A stretch of 64,000 nt of DNA from Quadrisphaera granulorum (GCF_003149145.1 NZ_QGDQ01000006.1:62001-126000), one strand, 5' to 3'. Shown: positions 16,339 through 25,791, counted from the first letter of the stretch. The notes: a model not told the origin generated them from the sequence alone. A program made the numbers and translations.

Positions 16339-19300
16339 CGGCGCAGCCCCGGCGGTGACGGCAGCGGCTCGCGCAGGCTGCTGGCCGCGACGACGGCGGC
16401 CCCGCCCAGCGCCAGCGCCAGTGCCACGACCAGCGCGAGCAGCGCCGTCGTCAGGCCCATCTCCGGGACCAGCGGTGGGCGCGGCTGCTCGCCGCCCGCG
16501 GTGAGCGGCACCAGCTGGGCGGTCAGCCGGGTGAGCACCGTGGCAGCGGCCACCCCGACCGGCACGGCCAGCGCCGTCACCGTCGCCGCCCGCGCCCACA
16601 GGCTGCGGCGCAGCACCCGGGGTGCGATGCCCTCGGTCTCCCAGGCGTACAGCTCCCCGGCGTCCTCGTCGCGCTGGCCGACCACCAGCAGCACCAGCGC
16701 CGCCAGCCCGACGAGCGCCGTCAGGCCGGCGGCCAGCAGCAGCATCCTGACGGCTCCCACGGCCACCGGGTCGGTGCGCAGCTGCCGTTCGACATCGGCA
16801 GCCCGCTGCACCGTCAACCCGCTGGCCACCCCGCCGGTCACCCCGCTCGTCGCCGCGCTCGGGGATGCAGCACCGCTGGACCCGGGCGAGGGGCCAGCGA
16901 CCCAGAGCTCGTCAGGTTCCGCGCTCCCAGGCGACTGCGCGTCGAGGAGCGCTGCCAGGGCCGAGGCATCCACGACGACGAACCGGCCGTCGTCGACGGT
17001 CGGGAACCGGGGCAGCGCGGCGACGACCTTCGCCTGCACGGGCTGCTGGTCCAGCGTCAGCGTCACCAGGCCGCCGACCCCGCCCGCATCCCGCGTGGTG
17101 ACCGGGTCCGCCGCGACCGGCAGCGGAGCAGCCGACGAACCAGGCGCCGTGGAACGAGCGGCGACCCACCCACGGCTGCCCTCGAGCCTGTAGTCGATCT
17201 GGGCCGAGGTCCCGTCGTCGGCGGTGGTCAGCCCGTCGCCCGACCACCCGCTCCACGGCTGCGGGACCGACGTGCCGTCCACCGACACCTCGCCGAGGGT
17301 AATCCGCCCGGTCGCCGCGGGTCGCGCGGTGGGGCCCTCGGCGGCGGCGTGCTCCCGCAGCATCTCGGTGATGCTGTTGGGCGTGTACGTCAGCGCGATC
17401 AGCTGCCAGCTGCCCTCCTCGGGCAGGTCGGTCTGTTGACGCAACCGCTCCGCGCCCGGCTCCGGCACGAGCCGCAGCGTGCGCTCGCGGCCGTCGGTCG
17501 CGCGCAGGACGGCACCCAGCTGCATCACCGTCTGCTCGGCGTCGGTCTGCACGGTGAGGGTGCGTCCCGCTGGCAGCACCGGGCCCGGGGTGGGCACCGT
17601 CAGCGTCACCGCCCGGGCGACGGCCGTGGCGTCGGAGCTGCCGACGGTGTGCGACCAGGACCGCACCTGCGCCAGCGCAGCCGGTTCGACGCCGACGAAG
17701 TGCACCACCTCCGACCCCTGCCCTCCGGAGCGGATCGCGCCGGCGGCCCGCAGCACGGGGTACCCGGTCGCTCCTGCGGCACCGGCCTCGGTGGCCACCT
17801 GGGCCACCGAACCCGCCGACAGCACCGTGCCATGCGAGGGACCTGGCGTGACCCGCACCTCGAGCGGGACCTCGAACGCAGCCTGGTCCGCCGCACCCCG
17901 GAGCAGGGTGGCCCGGTAGGAGATGGCGAACCCGCTGGCCCCGACCCCCGCCACCAGCAGGGCGACGGTCGATGCGGCGAGCAGCGGGTGGCCCGAGACC
18001 CCGGCGACGCCGAGCCGCAGGCCGACCGCCCGCCGTGGGACCAGCCGGTAGGCGGTGCGGGCGGCCCAGGGCCAGGCGCGCGCCGCAAGCAGGGCAGTGC
18101 TCAGGAGCACCAGCGACGGCAGGAGCACCGGCAGCGGGTCGCCGGTGCCAGCCGAGCCCCGAGAGACCACGAGCGCCGCGGCGGCGAGCCCCGCCACGGC
18201 CAGCACGGAGACCAGCCGCCACGCCGAGCGCTCGTCGGTCCACGCCGGCCGCGCCGCGGCGGGCCACAGCACGACGGTGATCAGCACCCAGGCGGTGAGC
18301 CCGAGCCCGAGCACGGTGGGCAGAGCGGCCTTCAGCGACGCCCCGAGCGTGTCAGCCACCGGCAGACCGGCGACCGCCGTCGTCCCGGCGGCGACGGCCG
18401 AGCCGAGGACCAGTCCGGTCAGGGTGCCGGCGATGGTCACCAGCCCGGCCTCTCCGAGGGTCACCCACCGCAAGGGGGTCGCGGCCAGACCGCGGCGGCG
18501 CAGGGCGGCGGTGAACCGCAGGTGGTCGGGGCGCAGCGCGGCGGCCCCGCACAGCGCAGCACCCAGCAGCAGCACCGCACAGCTGCCGGCCAGCAGCCCG
18601 AACCTGCCGGTGGACGCCTGCGCGCGCTCGGCAGCCGCGGCGATCACGGCGCCGGGGGCGGTCAGCACGGCCTGGTCGGAGGAGAGTCGTTGAGCGGCGG
18701 CGGACGTGGCCGCCGACCACGCCGCGACCCCGGACCGGCGGATCTGGTCCCGGTCCAGAGGCGCCACCCATCCGTAGGTGCGCTGAAGCAGAGCGACGGA
18801 GCTCACGTGGCCGACCGGGCCGACTCCATCCGCCAACAGCACCGCCGTCCGGGGATCGAACGTGCCGGACAGCAGCAGCGGGTCGGTGCGCACCGCACGT
18901 CCCACCACCACCAGCCCCGTTTCCGGATCGGGGGTGGGGTCCTGCACCGCCGCCGCGCCCTGGCCGGCAGCGCCGTCAGCCTCGGTAGACAGGAGGAGCA
19001 CCTCGCAGCGCGTCGGCGTGCAGCTGCTCGGTGCCCGCCCGGAGGTGACCCGCACCGCGGTGGCGAACTGGTCGGTGCCGGCCAGCACGTACTCGCTGCC
19101 GTGGCCGTCGCTGACCACCGGTGTCGTGACCTGCTCCCGCAGCGGCATGCGGGCATCGACCACCCCTGTCAGCTCGCGCCGGACGGCGGCGTCGACCTCG
19201 GCGAGCTCGGCGTCGGTGAGGTGACCGGCTCGGCTGACGCTGACGCTGCGCTCGGCGAGCGGCAGGTCGCCCAAGGCCCGACCGAGCGCGCCGTCCGCCG

Positions 19301-19424
19301 TGGCTCGGGCCCCCGCCTGCAGGACGACGGGCGGTGCTGCGCCCAGCGCCAGCGCCAGCACGAGGGCGGCGTGGCGGAGCCCTGCGCGCCGTCCCCGCGC
19401 GAGGACCAGCCAGGGGACGAGCAT
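16335..19424 (-). CDS. FtsX-like ABC transporter permease, large
   Basis: A 1029-residue membrane protein. An N-terminal helix (LVLALALGAAPPVVLQA) is followed by a large extracytoplasmic region. A central block of helices (about 275-500) follows, then a second large extracytoplasmic region, and a C-terminal set of three helices ending ALVVALALALGGAAVVAASS. This is the duplicated FtsX/MacB layout of actinobacteria. It is the first gene of a two-gene operon with the fused ATPase and overlaps it by four bases. The cargo is not evident. Long Ala/Thr-rich segments suggest low constraint outside the membrane part. Confidence 0.85.
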   Translation of the reverse strand: MLVPWLVLARGRRAGLRHAALVLALALGAAPPVVLQAGARATADGALGRALGDLPLAERSVSVSRAGHLTDAELAEVDAAVRRELTGVVDARMPLREQVTTPVVSDGHGSEYVLAGTDQFATAVRVTSGRAPSSCTPTRCEVLLLSTEADGAAGQGAAAVQDPTPDPETGLVVVGRAVRTDPLLLSGTFDPRTAVLLADGVGPVGHVSSVALLQRTYGWVAPLDRDQIRRSGVAAWSAATSAAAQRLSSDQAVLTAPGAVIAAAAERAQASTGRFGLLAGSCAVLLLGAALCGAAALRPDHLRFTAALRRRGLAATPLRWVTLGEAGLVTIAGTLTGLVLGSAVAAGTTAVAGLPVADTLGASLKAALPTVLGLGLTAWVLITVVLWPAAARPAWTDERSAWRLVSVLAVAGLAAAALVVSRGSAGTGDPLPVLLPSLVLLSTALLAARAWPWAARTAYRLVPRRAVGLRLGVAGVSGHPLLAASTVALLVAGVGASGFAISYRATLLRGAADQAAFEVPLEVRVTPGPSHGTVLSAGSVAQVATEAGAAGATGYPVLRAAGAIRSGGQGSEVVHFVGVEPAALAQVRSWSHTVGSSDATAVARAVTLTVPTPGPVLPAGRTLTVQTDAEQTVMQLGAVLRATDGRERTLRLVPEPGAERLRQQTDLPEEGSWQLIALTYTPNSITEMLREHAAAEGPTARPAATGRITLGEVSVDGTSVPQPWSGWSGDGLTTADDGTSAQIDYRLEGSRGWVAARSTAPGSSAAPLPVAADPVTTRDAGGVGGLVTLTLDQQPVQAKVVAALPRFPTVDDGRFVVVDASALAALLDAQSPGSAEPDELWVAGPSPGSSGAASPSAATSGVTGGVASGLTVQRAADVERQLRTDPVAVGAVRMLLLAAGLTALVGLAALVLLVVGQRDEDAGELYAWETEGIAPRVLRRSLWARAATVTALAVPVGVAAATVLTRLTAQLVPLTAGGEQPRPPLVPEMGLTTALLALVVALALALGGAAVVAASSLREPLPSPPGLRR

Positions 19425-19475
19425 GCGGCGGATGGTAACGCCTCGAGCCGCCGTTCTCCGTTCCCGAGCGGGCTT

Positions 19476-20696
19476 TCAGGAGCCTGACGTGCGCACGGCG
19501 AGCACGGCGACGTCGTCGTCGCGGTGGCCGTGCAGCAGGTCCGGCAGGAGCGTGTCGAGGAGGTCGTCGAGCGGGCGGTGCCCTTCGCGTTCCAGCTCGC
19601 CGAGCAGCGCCGCGGTTCCGGCGGCGAGGTCGGCCTCGCGGCGCTCGACGAGGCCGTCGGTGTGCAGCAGCAGCGTCGCGCCCGGCGGCAGCGTGCAACG
19701 GTGGTCGTGGCGGGGAGAGCCCGGCAGGACGCCGACCATGAGGTCCGGCTCCGGCCCTGAACCCGATGCTGGGCTGTCCGGGGTGAGCACGCAGGCGCGC
19801 AGCGCGCCTGACGGACCGGGCGCGAGCAGCACCGGCGGCGGGTGCCCGGCGCTGCTCCAGGTGAGGCGCATCGGCCGGCCGCCGTCGTCGTCGTCCTCCT
19901 CCTCGATCCCTGGGGCCCTGTCGATCCGGGCGACCACCACGGTGGCCATGACGTCCAGCCCTAGCCGGTCGAGGGCGGTCTCGGTGCGCGCGATGATCTG
20001 CGACGGCTCCTGCCCGCCCTCGACCGCGTAGGCGCGCAGCACCGCCCGGACCTGACCCATCGAGGCGGCCGCGCGGATGTCATGGCCCATGACGTCACCG
20101 ATGACGAGCGTGGTGGCGCCCGAGGCGTCGACCAGGGCGTCGTACCAGTCGCCGCCGACCTGATCACCCGAGCTCGCCGGGGTGTAGCGGCTGACCAGCT
20201 GCAGCCCCCGCGGCTGCGGCAGGTGCGTGAGCATCGCCGACTGGAGGGTGCGGGCGGCCTGGCGGCGGTCCTGCAGCTGCGCCAGGTGCGAGCGGCGGAC
20301 CCCCGCCACCGCGGCTGCGACCGCCGTCGACACGGCCACCACCGTGCAGCTGATGAGCGTCGTCAGGGGAGGCGTGCCGTCGACCAGGCACGTCCACAGC
20401 GCGGTCGTCACGGCCAGCACCCCGACCAGCAGCACGTGCCAGCGCGCGCCGCCGATGGCGGTCAGGGTGGGCGCCAGGGCGAACGTGCCCCCGAGGTTGG
20501 CCGCGCCCGGGTCACCGCTGATCTCACCGGAGACGAGGTCGGTGACGGCGAGCCCCGCGCACGCGGCCAGACCGAGCCACAGCCACCGCGTGGTCGGCCG
20601 CAGGAGCACATGGTCGTCGGTGTCGACCGTGGCGCCGCCGGTCACCAGCGACGCGCCGGTGCCGCCGTCTCCGACCCGTTCGTCCACGACCCCCAC
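19476..20696 (-). CDS. Membrane PP2C-type serine phosphatase (RsbU/SpoIIE domain)
   Basis: A 406-residue protein. Residues about 35-135 hold four to five hydrophobic helices; a short helical linker (VRRSHLAQLQDRRQAARTLQ) leads to the PP2C SpoIIE domain. Metal-binding motifs are GGDWYD (181-186), GDVMGHD (200-206) and the C-terminal DDDVAVLA. The family dephosphorylates anti-sigma antagonists, opposing RsbW-type kinases such as the one at 250-759. GTG 20696 is used; GTG 20687 is equally possible. An acidic Glu/Asp run (EEEDDDD) sits inside the catalytic domain in a loop. Confidence 0.9.
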   Translation of the reverse strand: MGVVDERVGDGGTGASLVTGGATVDTDDHVLLRPTTRWLWLGLAACAGLAVTDLVSGEISGDPGAANLGGTFALAPTLTAIGGARWHVLLVGVLAVTTALWTCLVDGTPPLTTLISCTVVAVSTAVAAAVAGVRRSHLAQLQDRRQAARTLQSAMLTHLPQPRGLQLVSRYTPASSGDQVGGDWYDALVDASGATTLVIGDVMGHDIRAAASMGQVRAVLRAYAVEGGQEPSQIIARTETALDRLGLDVMATVVVARIDRAPGIEEEDDDDGGRPMRLTWSSAGHPPPVLLAPGPSGALRACVLTPDSPASGSGPEPDLMVGVLPGSPRHDHRCTLPPGATLLLHTDGLVERREADLAAGTAALLGELEREGHRPLDDLLDTLLPDLLHGHRDDDVAVLAVRTSGS

Positions 20697-20731
20697 CCTG
20701 CCGCACCGGGCTGGGAGTGCGGGGACGGTCG

Positions 20732-21238
20732 CTACTGGGAAGACGAGGACGACGACGGCGACGCTGCGGCCACGGCGCGCTCCAGCCCCGCCACGTCGAT
20801 CCTCTGCATCGTCATCATCGACTGCATGGCCGCACGCGCTCGGTCGGCGTCGGGATCGGCCATGAGCTCGGACAGGCGCTTCGGCACGACCTGCCAGGAG
20901 AAGCCCCACGGGTCCTTGAGCCAGCCGCACTGGCTCTCGGCGCCGCCACCGGCGATCAGCCCGTCCCAGTAGTGGTCGGTCTCGGCCTGGTCGGTGGTGT
21001 GCACCTGGATGCTCACCGCCTCGTTGGGCGTGAAGGCCGGCCCGCCGTTGAGCCCGAGGAAGCGCCTGCCGTCGAGGGTGAACTCCACGGTGAGCACCGC
21101 CCCCTCCGGGGTGCTGGGGTTGTCGGCGGGGGAGCGCACGACGGCGTCGACCGAGCTGTTCGGGAACAGCTCCACGTAGCGGCGGGCGGCCTCCTCGGCC
21201 GCTCCGTCGAACCACAGGCACGTCACCATCTCGGGCAT
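20732..21238 (-). CDS. VOC family protein, PhnB-like
   Basis: A 168-residue protein of the PhnB / 3-demethylubiquinone methyltransferase-like branch of the vicinal oxygen chelate fold. It begins MPEMVTCLWFDGAAEEAARRY and has FLGLNGGPAFTPNEAVSIQV and CGWLKDPWGFSWQVVP. These features mark the family, whose biochemical role is mostly unknown. A Ser-rich tail ends the protein. ATG 21238 is the start. It lies 36 bases upstream of the phosphatase gene on the same strand, possibly cotranscribed. Confidence 0.9.
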   Translation of the reverse strand: MPEMVTCLWFDGAAEEAARRYVELFPNSSVDAVVRSPADNPSTPEGAVLTVEFTLDGRRFLGLNGGPAFTPNEAVSIQVHTTDQAETDHYWDGLIAGGGAESQCGWLKDPWGFSWQVVPKRLSELMADPDADRARAAMQSMMTMQRIDVAGLERAVAAASPSSSSSSQ

Positions 21239-21347
21239 CTGTCTCGTCCTTCCTCGCGATGTCTGCTGCTGGGGGTCTGCTGCTGGGTGCTGGCGTGATG
21301 ACCGCGCGGACGCGCAGGACTCATCGGTGCTGGCTTAGCGTGCTCCG

Positions 21348-22292
21348 GTGAGCGAGGTTCCCGCCGGATCGGTCGACGAGCTGGTCGCGCTGCTGGCCTC
21401 CGCCCGCGGTTCGGGGCGTGGGGTGATGGCGCTGACGGGGGCGGGAATGTCGACGGCGTCGGGCATCCCCGACTACCGCGGCCCCACCGGCTCGCAGCGC
21501 AAGGGCTCGCCGATGCGGTACGAGGAGTTCCTCCACGACATCGAGGGCCGCCGCCGCTACTGGGCCCGCTCCTACGTCGGCTGGTGGCAGATCGCGACGG
21601 CGCAGCCGAACGCCGCGCACACGGCCCTCGCCGAGCTGCAGCGGTCCGGCGCGGTGGGGGCGCTCGTGACGCAGAACGTCGACGGGCTGCACCAGGCCGC
21701 AGGCAGCGAGCGGGTGCTGGAGCTGCACGGGACGCTCGCCCGCGTGGTGTGCCTGGACTGCGGGGCGGTAGTGCCTCGGGTGCAGATGGACCGGCGGCTG
21801 CGGGCCGCGAACCCCGGCTTCGCGGAGGCCGCGGAGTCCGTCGCGGATTCGCTGCGGGTGAACCCCGACGGCGACGTCGACCTCCCCGAAGACCTCGTGG
21901 CCTCGTTCGTGGTGGTGCCGTGCCCGGTGTGCGAGGTCGGCACGCTCAAGCCCGACGTCGTCTACTTCGGCGAACCTGTCCCGAAGGACCGCGTGGAGCG
22001 GGCGTTCGACCTGCTGGAGCTCGCGCCCGCGCTGCTGGTGCTCGGGTCGTCGCTGACGGTGATGAGCGGGTACCGCTTCGTACGCGCTGCGGTGCGGCGG
22101 GGCCAGCCGGTGGCGGTGGTCACGGACGGCGTCACCCGCGCCGACGACGACGGCGTCCTCAAAGTGGCCGCCCCGGTGCAGGAGCTGCTCCCGCAGCTGG
22201 TCGCCGAGCTCGCCAACCTCGACAACGACGACGACGGCGCCAGCGCCCGTGCCTCCGCCAACGCTCCTTCGGGCGCCGCAGCACGTGTCTGA
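21348..22292 (+). CDS. SIR2 family NAD-dependent protein deacylase (sirtuin)
   Basis: A 314-residue cytosolic sirtuin. GAGMSTASGIPDYRG (about 30-44) binds NAD; TQNVDGLHQAAGS and ELHG supply the catalytic region, with the general-base His in ELHG. Two CxxC pairs (CLDC and CPVC) bind structural zinc. KPDVVYFGEPVPKD and GSSLTVMSGYRFV complete the Rossmann part. It removes acyl groups from lysines at the cost of NAD. GTG 21348 is the start. The tail is Asp/Ala-rich. The gene is monocistronic and followed by a repeat-rich intergenic region. Confidence 0.94.
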   Translation: MSEVPAGSVDELVALLASARGSGRGVMALTGAGMSTASGIPDYRGPTGSQRKGSPMRYEEFLHDIEGRRRYWARSYVGWWQIATAQPNAAHTALAELQRSGAVGALVTQNVDGLHQAAGSERVLELHGTLARVVCLDCGAVVPRVQMDRRLRAANPGFAEAAESVADSLRVNPDGDVDLPEDLVASFVVVPCPVCEVGTLKPDVVYFGEPVPKDRVERAFDLLELAPALLVLGSSLTVMSGYRFVRAAVRRGQPVAVVTDGVTRADDDGVLKVAAPVQELLPQLVAELANLDNDDDGASARASANAPSGAAARV

Positions 22293-22340
22293 CCTACCGA
22301 GCCGCGACGATCACGCGAGTCCGCGCCACCTGCGCGCCAC

Positions 22341-22453
22341 CTCGTCGCTGAGCTGCGACGAGTTGGCCCCTTGGGTGCTGAGTTGGCCCCATCCGCCCCG
22401 TCCATGGGGCGATCTGCGCACGCAAGGGGCCACCTGAGCAGCCATGGGGCCGA
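22341..22453. repeat. GGCCCCAT / ATGGGGCC repeat cluster (locus E)
   Basis: The region after the sirtuin gene starts with an 8-bp hairpin, CTCGTCGC (22341-22348) with GCGACGAG (22355-22362). Then TTGGCCCC appears twice (22363 and 22383), followed by TCCATGGGGC (22401) and CATGGGGCC (22443), in direct and inverted orientation. The same elements in the same order recur at 49999-50094. It may act as a terminator or be a dispersed repeat. Confidence 0.6.
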
Positions 22454-22625
22454 CTCGGTAATGCCCAGGCGTGTGGCAGCACCTCGCTGAGCCGCAAACC
22501 TGTTCCAGCCTCACCGAAGAACCGCTCACCGTGTCGCTACGTCGCCGTGGATGGTGCCTCCTTGCCGCAGATGCCGGAATCGGGGGCTCGTTCCGACATC
22601 TGGAGCAGGAAGGCGCCCCTTCGGA

Positions 22626-22668
22626 CGAGAAGGCGCCCCATCAGGAGTCCTGATGGGGCGCCTTCTCG
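22626..22668. terminator. 43-bp palindrome between convergent genes
   Basis: Arms 22626-22646 and 22648-22668 are 21 bp and perfectly complementary around a single central G. Two further partial copies of the GGCGCCCC element flank it (about 22612 and 22676-22705). It lies between the convergent sirtuin and acyl-CoA dehydrogenase genes and probably terminates both. Confidence 0.7.
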
Positions 22669-22725
22669 CTCCAGGGGGCGCACGTCCGCGCGATGGGGCG
22701 CGAGCCCGCCGGACGGGCAGCGGCG

Positions 22726-24897
22726 TCAGCTGGCGATGTGCGCGCCCAGCCAGCCCTCCGGCAGCCCGAACGCGTCGACCACGCGCAGCGCGTGCGGCCG
22801 CACCTGCGCGCACAGCGCGTTCACCGCGGTGGTGAGCTCGCGGCTGCGCCCGGCGGTGATGAGCCCGCGCTCGAGGTACCAGGCGCGGTCGGCCTCGATG
22901 AGCGTGAGCACGTGCAGGTCGAGCAGTCGCGAGAGCAGCACCTTGGCCAATTCGTCGTCGGCGCGGGAGATCGCCGCGTCGGCCGTGCGTGCCACCCACG
23001 CGTCGAGGTGCGTGCGAGCGGCCAGCACGAGGTGGTCCTGCACCTCGTTCATCACGCTGAAGCCACTCGCCCCGGTCTGCGCCCGCTTGCGCATCCGCAG
23101 CGCGAGGCTCTCCAGCGTGCGGCGCTCGCGGTGCTCGAGCATCCGCAGCTGCCAGGTCCTGTCGAAGAGCTCCGGGTCGGCGTCGTCGGCGGCGCCACCG
23201 CCAACGCTCGAGCCGGCAGCCCCGGACTTGGCCGAGCCGCGCTGCCGCAGCGCGCTGATGTCCGTGACCACCTCACCGACGAAGCCGGCGACGGCGCGGG
23301 CGGGCGTGCGGCCGGCGTACGCGTCGACCAGCGACGTCGTCACGGCCTTCGCCTGGCCGATCTTCCCGGCGCCCTTGAGGGCGTCGCGGTGCTCCGAGAG
23401 CAGGTGCTTGGCCAGCAGCTGCAGGAGCACGGTGTTGTCGCCCTCGAAGGTGGTGAAGACGTCGGTGTCGCCCTTGAGCTGCGCGATCCGGTTCTCGGAG
23501 AGGAACCCGGAGCCGCCGCACGCCTCGCGCGCCTCCTGCAGGGAGCGGGTGGCGTGCCAGGTGAGCAGCGCCTTCATGCCTGCGGCCTTGGCCTCGAGCG
23601 CCTTCTGCGGGCCGGGCGTCGGCGCGGCGCCCAGCAGCACGGGGTTGGTGACGCGGTGCAACTCGGCGACGACGTCGTCCTGCGCCAGCGCGTACACGGC
23701 CGAGGACGCGAGCAGCGGCAGCAGCCGGCGCTGGTGGGTGCGGTAGTCGAGGAGGGTGACCTCCTCGGCCACCCCGTCTCGCATCTCCCCCCCGGCCTTG
23801 GGGAACTGCTGGCGCCGCTCGGCGTACGTCACGGCGATGGCCAGGCCGGTCTTCGCGGCGGCCAGCGCGGCGGCACCGATGCACACGCGGCCCTTGACCA
23901 GCGCGCCGAGCGTGGTGAAAAAACGGGCGTTGGCATTGGAGATCGACGACGTGTACGTGCCGTCCTGCGCCACCTGGCCGTACCGGTCGAGGAGGTTCTC
24001 CCGCGGCACGCGGACGTGGTCGAACATGATCCGGCCGTTGTCGACGCCGTTCAGGCCCATCTTGCGGCCGCAGTCGCTCAGGGTGACGCCCGGCAGGGCG
24101 TTCCCGGCCTCGTCACGGATGGGCACGAGGACGGCGTGCACGCCGTGCCGCTCGCCCTTGGTCACCAGCTGGGCGTAGACGACGGCCATGCGGGCGTCGC
24201 GCGCGGCGTTGCCGATGTAGTCCTTGCGGGCCTCGGGGCCGGGCGAGTGGACGACGAACTCGCCCGTGGCCTCGTCGTAGGTGGCGGTGGTGCGCAGGTT
24301 GGCGACGTCGGAGCCGTGCCCGGTCTCCGTCATCGCGAAGCAGCCGAGCAGGTCGAGTTCGACGGCGTCGCGCAGGTACTTCTCGTGGTGCTTGGCGGTG
24401 CCGAGCGCCTGGATGGACCCGGCGAACAGGCCCCACTGCACGCCGGCCTTGATGGTCAGCGACAGGTCCGTGTGGCCGAGCATCTCGAAGTTCACCGTCT
24501 GCGCGCCGACACTGTCGCCCCCGAGGCCGCCGGTGGCGCTGGCCGCGAAGCCGTACCGGTGCTCGCCGGTGGCGACGATCTCCCGCAGACGGTCCAGCGT
24601 GACCGTGCGGTGCTCCTCGGTGGAGAGGTGGTCGGTGGGCTGGCACCACGCTGCGGGGAGGGTGGCGCGGGCCCGGTCTCGCACGGCGGCCCAGCGGCCG
24701 TCGAGCACCTTCTGGACGGCGCGCGGGTCTGCGGCGAGCTGAGCCGGGTCGACGGGCCACACGTGGCCGGCGGCGCCTTCGCGCTGGCCGTCGAGGCGGC
24801 TCGGGGAGCCGTCGGAGGACTCGACGACGCCAGCGGCAACGTCAGCGGCGTCAGCAGCGGCGGCGTTGGTGCTGCTTTCGGCAGTGGGGGTGCTCAT
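22726..24897 (-). CDS. Acyl-CoA dehydrogenase / acyl-CoA oxidase family protein
   Basis: A 723-residue flavoprotein, longer than classic acyl-CoA dehydrogenases (about 380) and similar in layout to acyl-CoA oxidases. Signatures include FAMTETGHGSDVANLRTTAT (FAD and substrate binding), YAERRQQF, and EACGGSGFLSENRI followed by DTDVFTTFEGDNTVLLQ. The last part is an oxidase-type helical domain. It catalyses the first step of beta-oxidation. ATG 24897 overlaps the TetR stop by four bases (ATGA), so both are translated together and the regulator probably controls this gene. It is divergent from the thiolase-FabG-MaoC operon. Confidence 0.92.
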   Translation of the reverse strand: MSTPTAESSTNAAAADAADVAAGVVESSDGSPSRLDGQREGAAGHVWPVDPAQLAADPRAVQKVLDGRWAAVRDRARATLPAAWCQPTDHLSTEEHRTVTLDRLREIVATGEHRYGFAASATGGLGGDSVGAQTVNFEMLGHTDLSLTIKAGVQWGLFAGSIQALGTAKHHEKYLRDAVELDLLGCFAMTETGHGSDVANLRTTATYDEATGEFVVHSPGPEARKDYIGNAARDARMAVVYAQLVTKGERHGVHAVLVPIRDEAGNALPGVTLSDCGRKMGLNGVDNGRIMFDHVRVPRENLLDRYGQVAQDGTYTSSISNANARFFTTLGALVKGRVCIGAAALAAAKTGLAIAVTYAERRQQFPKAGGEMRDGVAEEVTLLDYRTHQRRLLPLLASSAVYALAQDDVVAELHRVTNPVLLGAAPTPGPQKALEAKAAGMKALLTWHATRSLQEAREACGGSGFLSENRIAQLKGDTDVFTTFEGDNTVLLQLLAKHLLSEHRDALKGAGKIGQAKAVTTSLVDAYAGRTPARAVAGFVGEVVTDISALRQRGSAKSGAAGSSVGGGAADDADPELFDRTWQLRMLEHRERRTLESLALRMRKRAQTGASGFSVMNEVQDHLVLAARTHLDAWVARTADAAISRADDELAKVLLSRLLDLHVLTLIEADRAWYLERGLITAGRSRELTTAVNALCAQVRPHALRVVDAFGLPEGWLGAHIAS

Positions 24898-25760
24898 GGC
24901 GTCTCCTCCAGGTGGTGCTGGACCGCCGGGTCGGGGCGGTCGGTCTTCAGGGTGGTGTCCTCGGCCGTGTCGGGGCCCGCCGCGGTGGTTCTCGAGGACG
25001 ACGACGGCGCGGTCAGCGGAGCGCGGGACAACCCGCCCCAGGCCAGCGCGGTGAGCTGCCCGGCGAGGACGTCGGCGGGGGTGCGTCGGCCGCCCTCGGG
25101 GACGGGTGTGCTCATCCAGTGGTCGGCGGCGGCGCGGACCATGCCCACCAGGCCGTGGGCCCACGGCTCGGCCGTCGCGGCGTCGAGGCCGGCGGCGCGG
25201 AGCTGGCGGGTGATGGCGCGGGCGAACTCCGCGCTGACGGCCTGCGTCAGACCGGCCAGCGGGTCCGAGGCCGCGCCGGAAGCGGCAGCGGCACCGGTAC
25301 CTGACAAGCCGGAGGCGTTGGCCATCGCACCGGCGCCGCGGGTGACGAACCAGTAGACGTCGGGGTCGTGCTCGACCAGGCGGAGGTAGGTGGCGATGAC
25401 GGCACCGAGCGCAGCGCGGGGGCGGGTGTGCTCGGCGGCGGCCGCCGCGAGGTCGCGCAGGATGCGCTGGCTCACCCGCTCTGCGACGGCGAGGTAGAGC
25501 TGCTCCTTGTCGGCGAAGTGCCGGTAGAGCGCCGTCTTGCTCGTGCCTGCGGCCGCGGCGATCTCGTCGACCCCCACGCCGGGGCCGTGCTGGGTGATGG
25601 CTCGTAGCGCGGCCTGGACCAGTTCTTCGCGGCGGGCGCGGCGGTGCGCTTCCCAGCGGGTGCTGCGGCCGTCCTGCGACACCTGCTGAGCAGGTGCCTG
25701 GAGAGGGCGAGCGGCGGGCGCGTCAGTCTCCGGGACCGGCGTCATCGCAGCGGGACTCAC
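24894..25760 (-). CDS. TetR/AcrR family transcriptional regulator
   Basis: A 288-residue repressor. The N-terminal helix-turn-helix (about 40-90) includes ALRAITQHGPGVGVDEIAAA and TSKTALYRHFADKEQLYLAV. The C-terminal ligand domain is helical, with an Ala/Gly/Ser insert (about 150-165) and a low-complexity tail of some 50 residues. Its place between two divergent sets of fatty-acid oxidation genes suggests it senses acyl-CoA or a related metabolite and represses both. GTG 25760 is used; ATG 25745 is an alternative. A dyad operator candidate lies just upstream (25777-25791). Confidence 0.93.
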   Translation of the reverse strand: MSPAAMTPVPETDAPAARPLQAPAQQVSQDGRSTRWEAHRRARREELVQAALRAITQHGPGVGVDEIAAAAGTSKTALYRHFADKEQLYLAVAERVSQRILRDLAAAAAEHTRPRAALGAVIATYLRLVEHDPDVYWFVTRGAGAMANASGLSGTGAAAASGAASDPLAGLTQAVSAEFARAITRQLRAAGLDAATAEPWAHGLVGMVRAAADHWMSTPVPEGGRRTPADVLAGQLTALAWGGLSRAPLTAPSSSSRTTAAGPDTAEDTTLKTDRPDPAVQHHLEETP

Positions 25761-25776
25761 GGACCGAGCGTAACTC

Positions 25777-25791
25777 GGTACACGCAGTACC
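25777..25791. promoter_or_regulatory. Dyad GGTAC-N5-GTACC, candidate TetR operator
   Basis: GGTAC (25777-25781) and GTACC (25787-25791) form a perfect 5-bp dyad with a 5-base spacer. A further GTACC follows at 25803-25807. The site is in the 79-bp gap between the divergent tetR (25760) and thiolase (25840) starts, the expected place for an operator controlling both. Confidence 0.5.

Noticed and set aside
22693-25356. Forward frame of 887 codons opposite the acyl-CoA dehydrogenase
   Set aside because: Low-complexity shadow product; the reverse strand encodes a full acyl-CoA dehydrogenase/oxidase.
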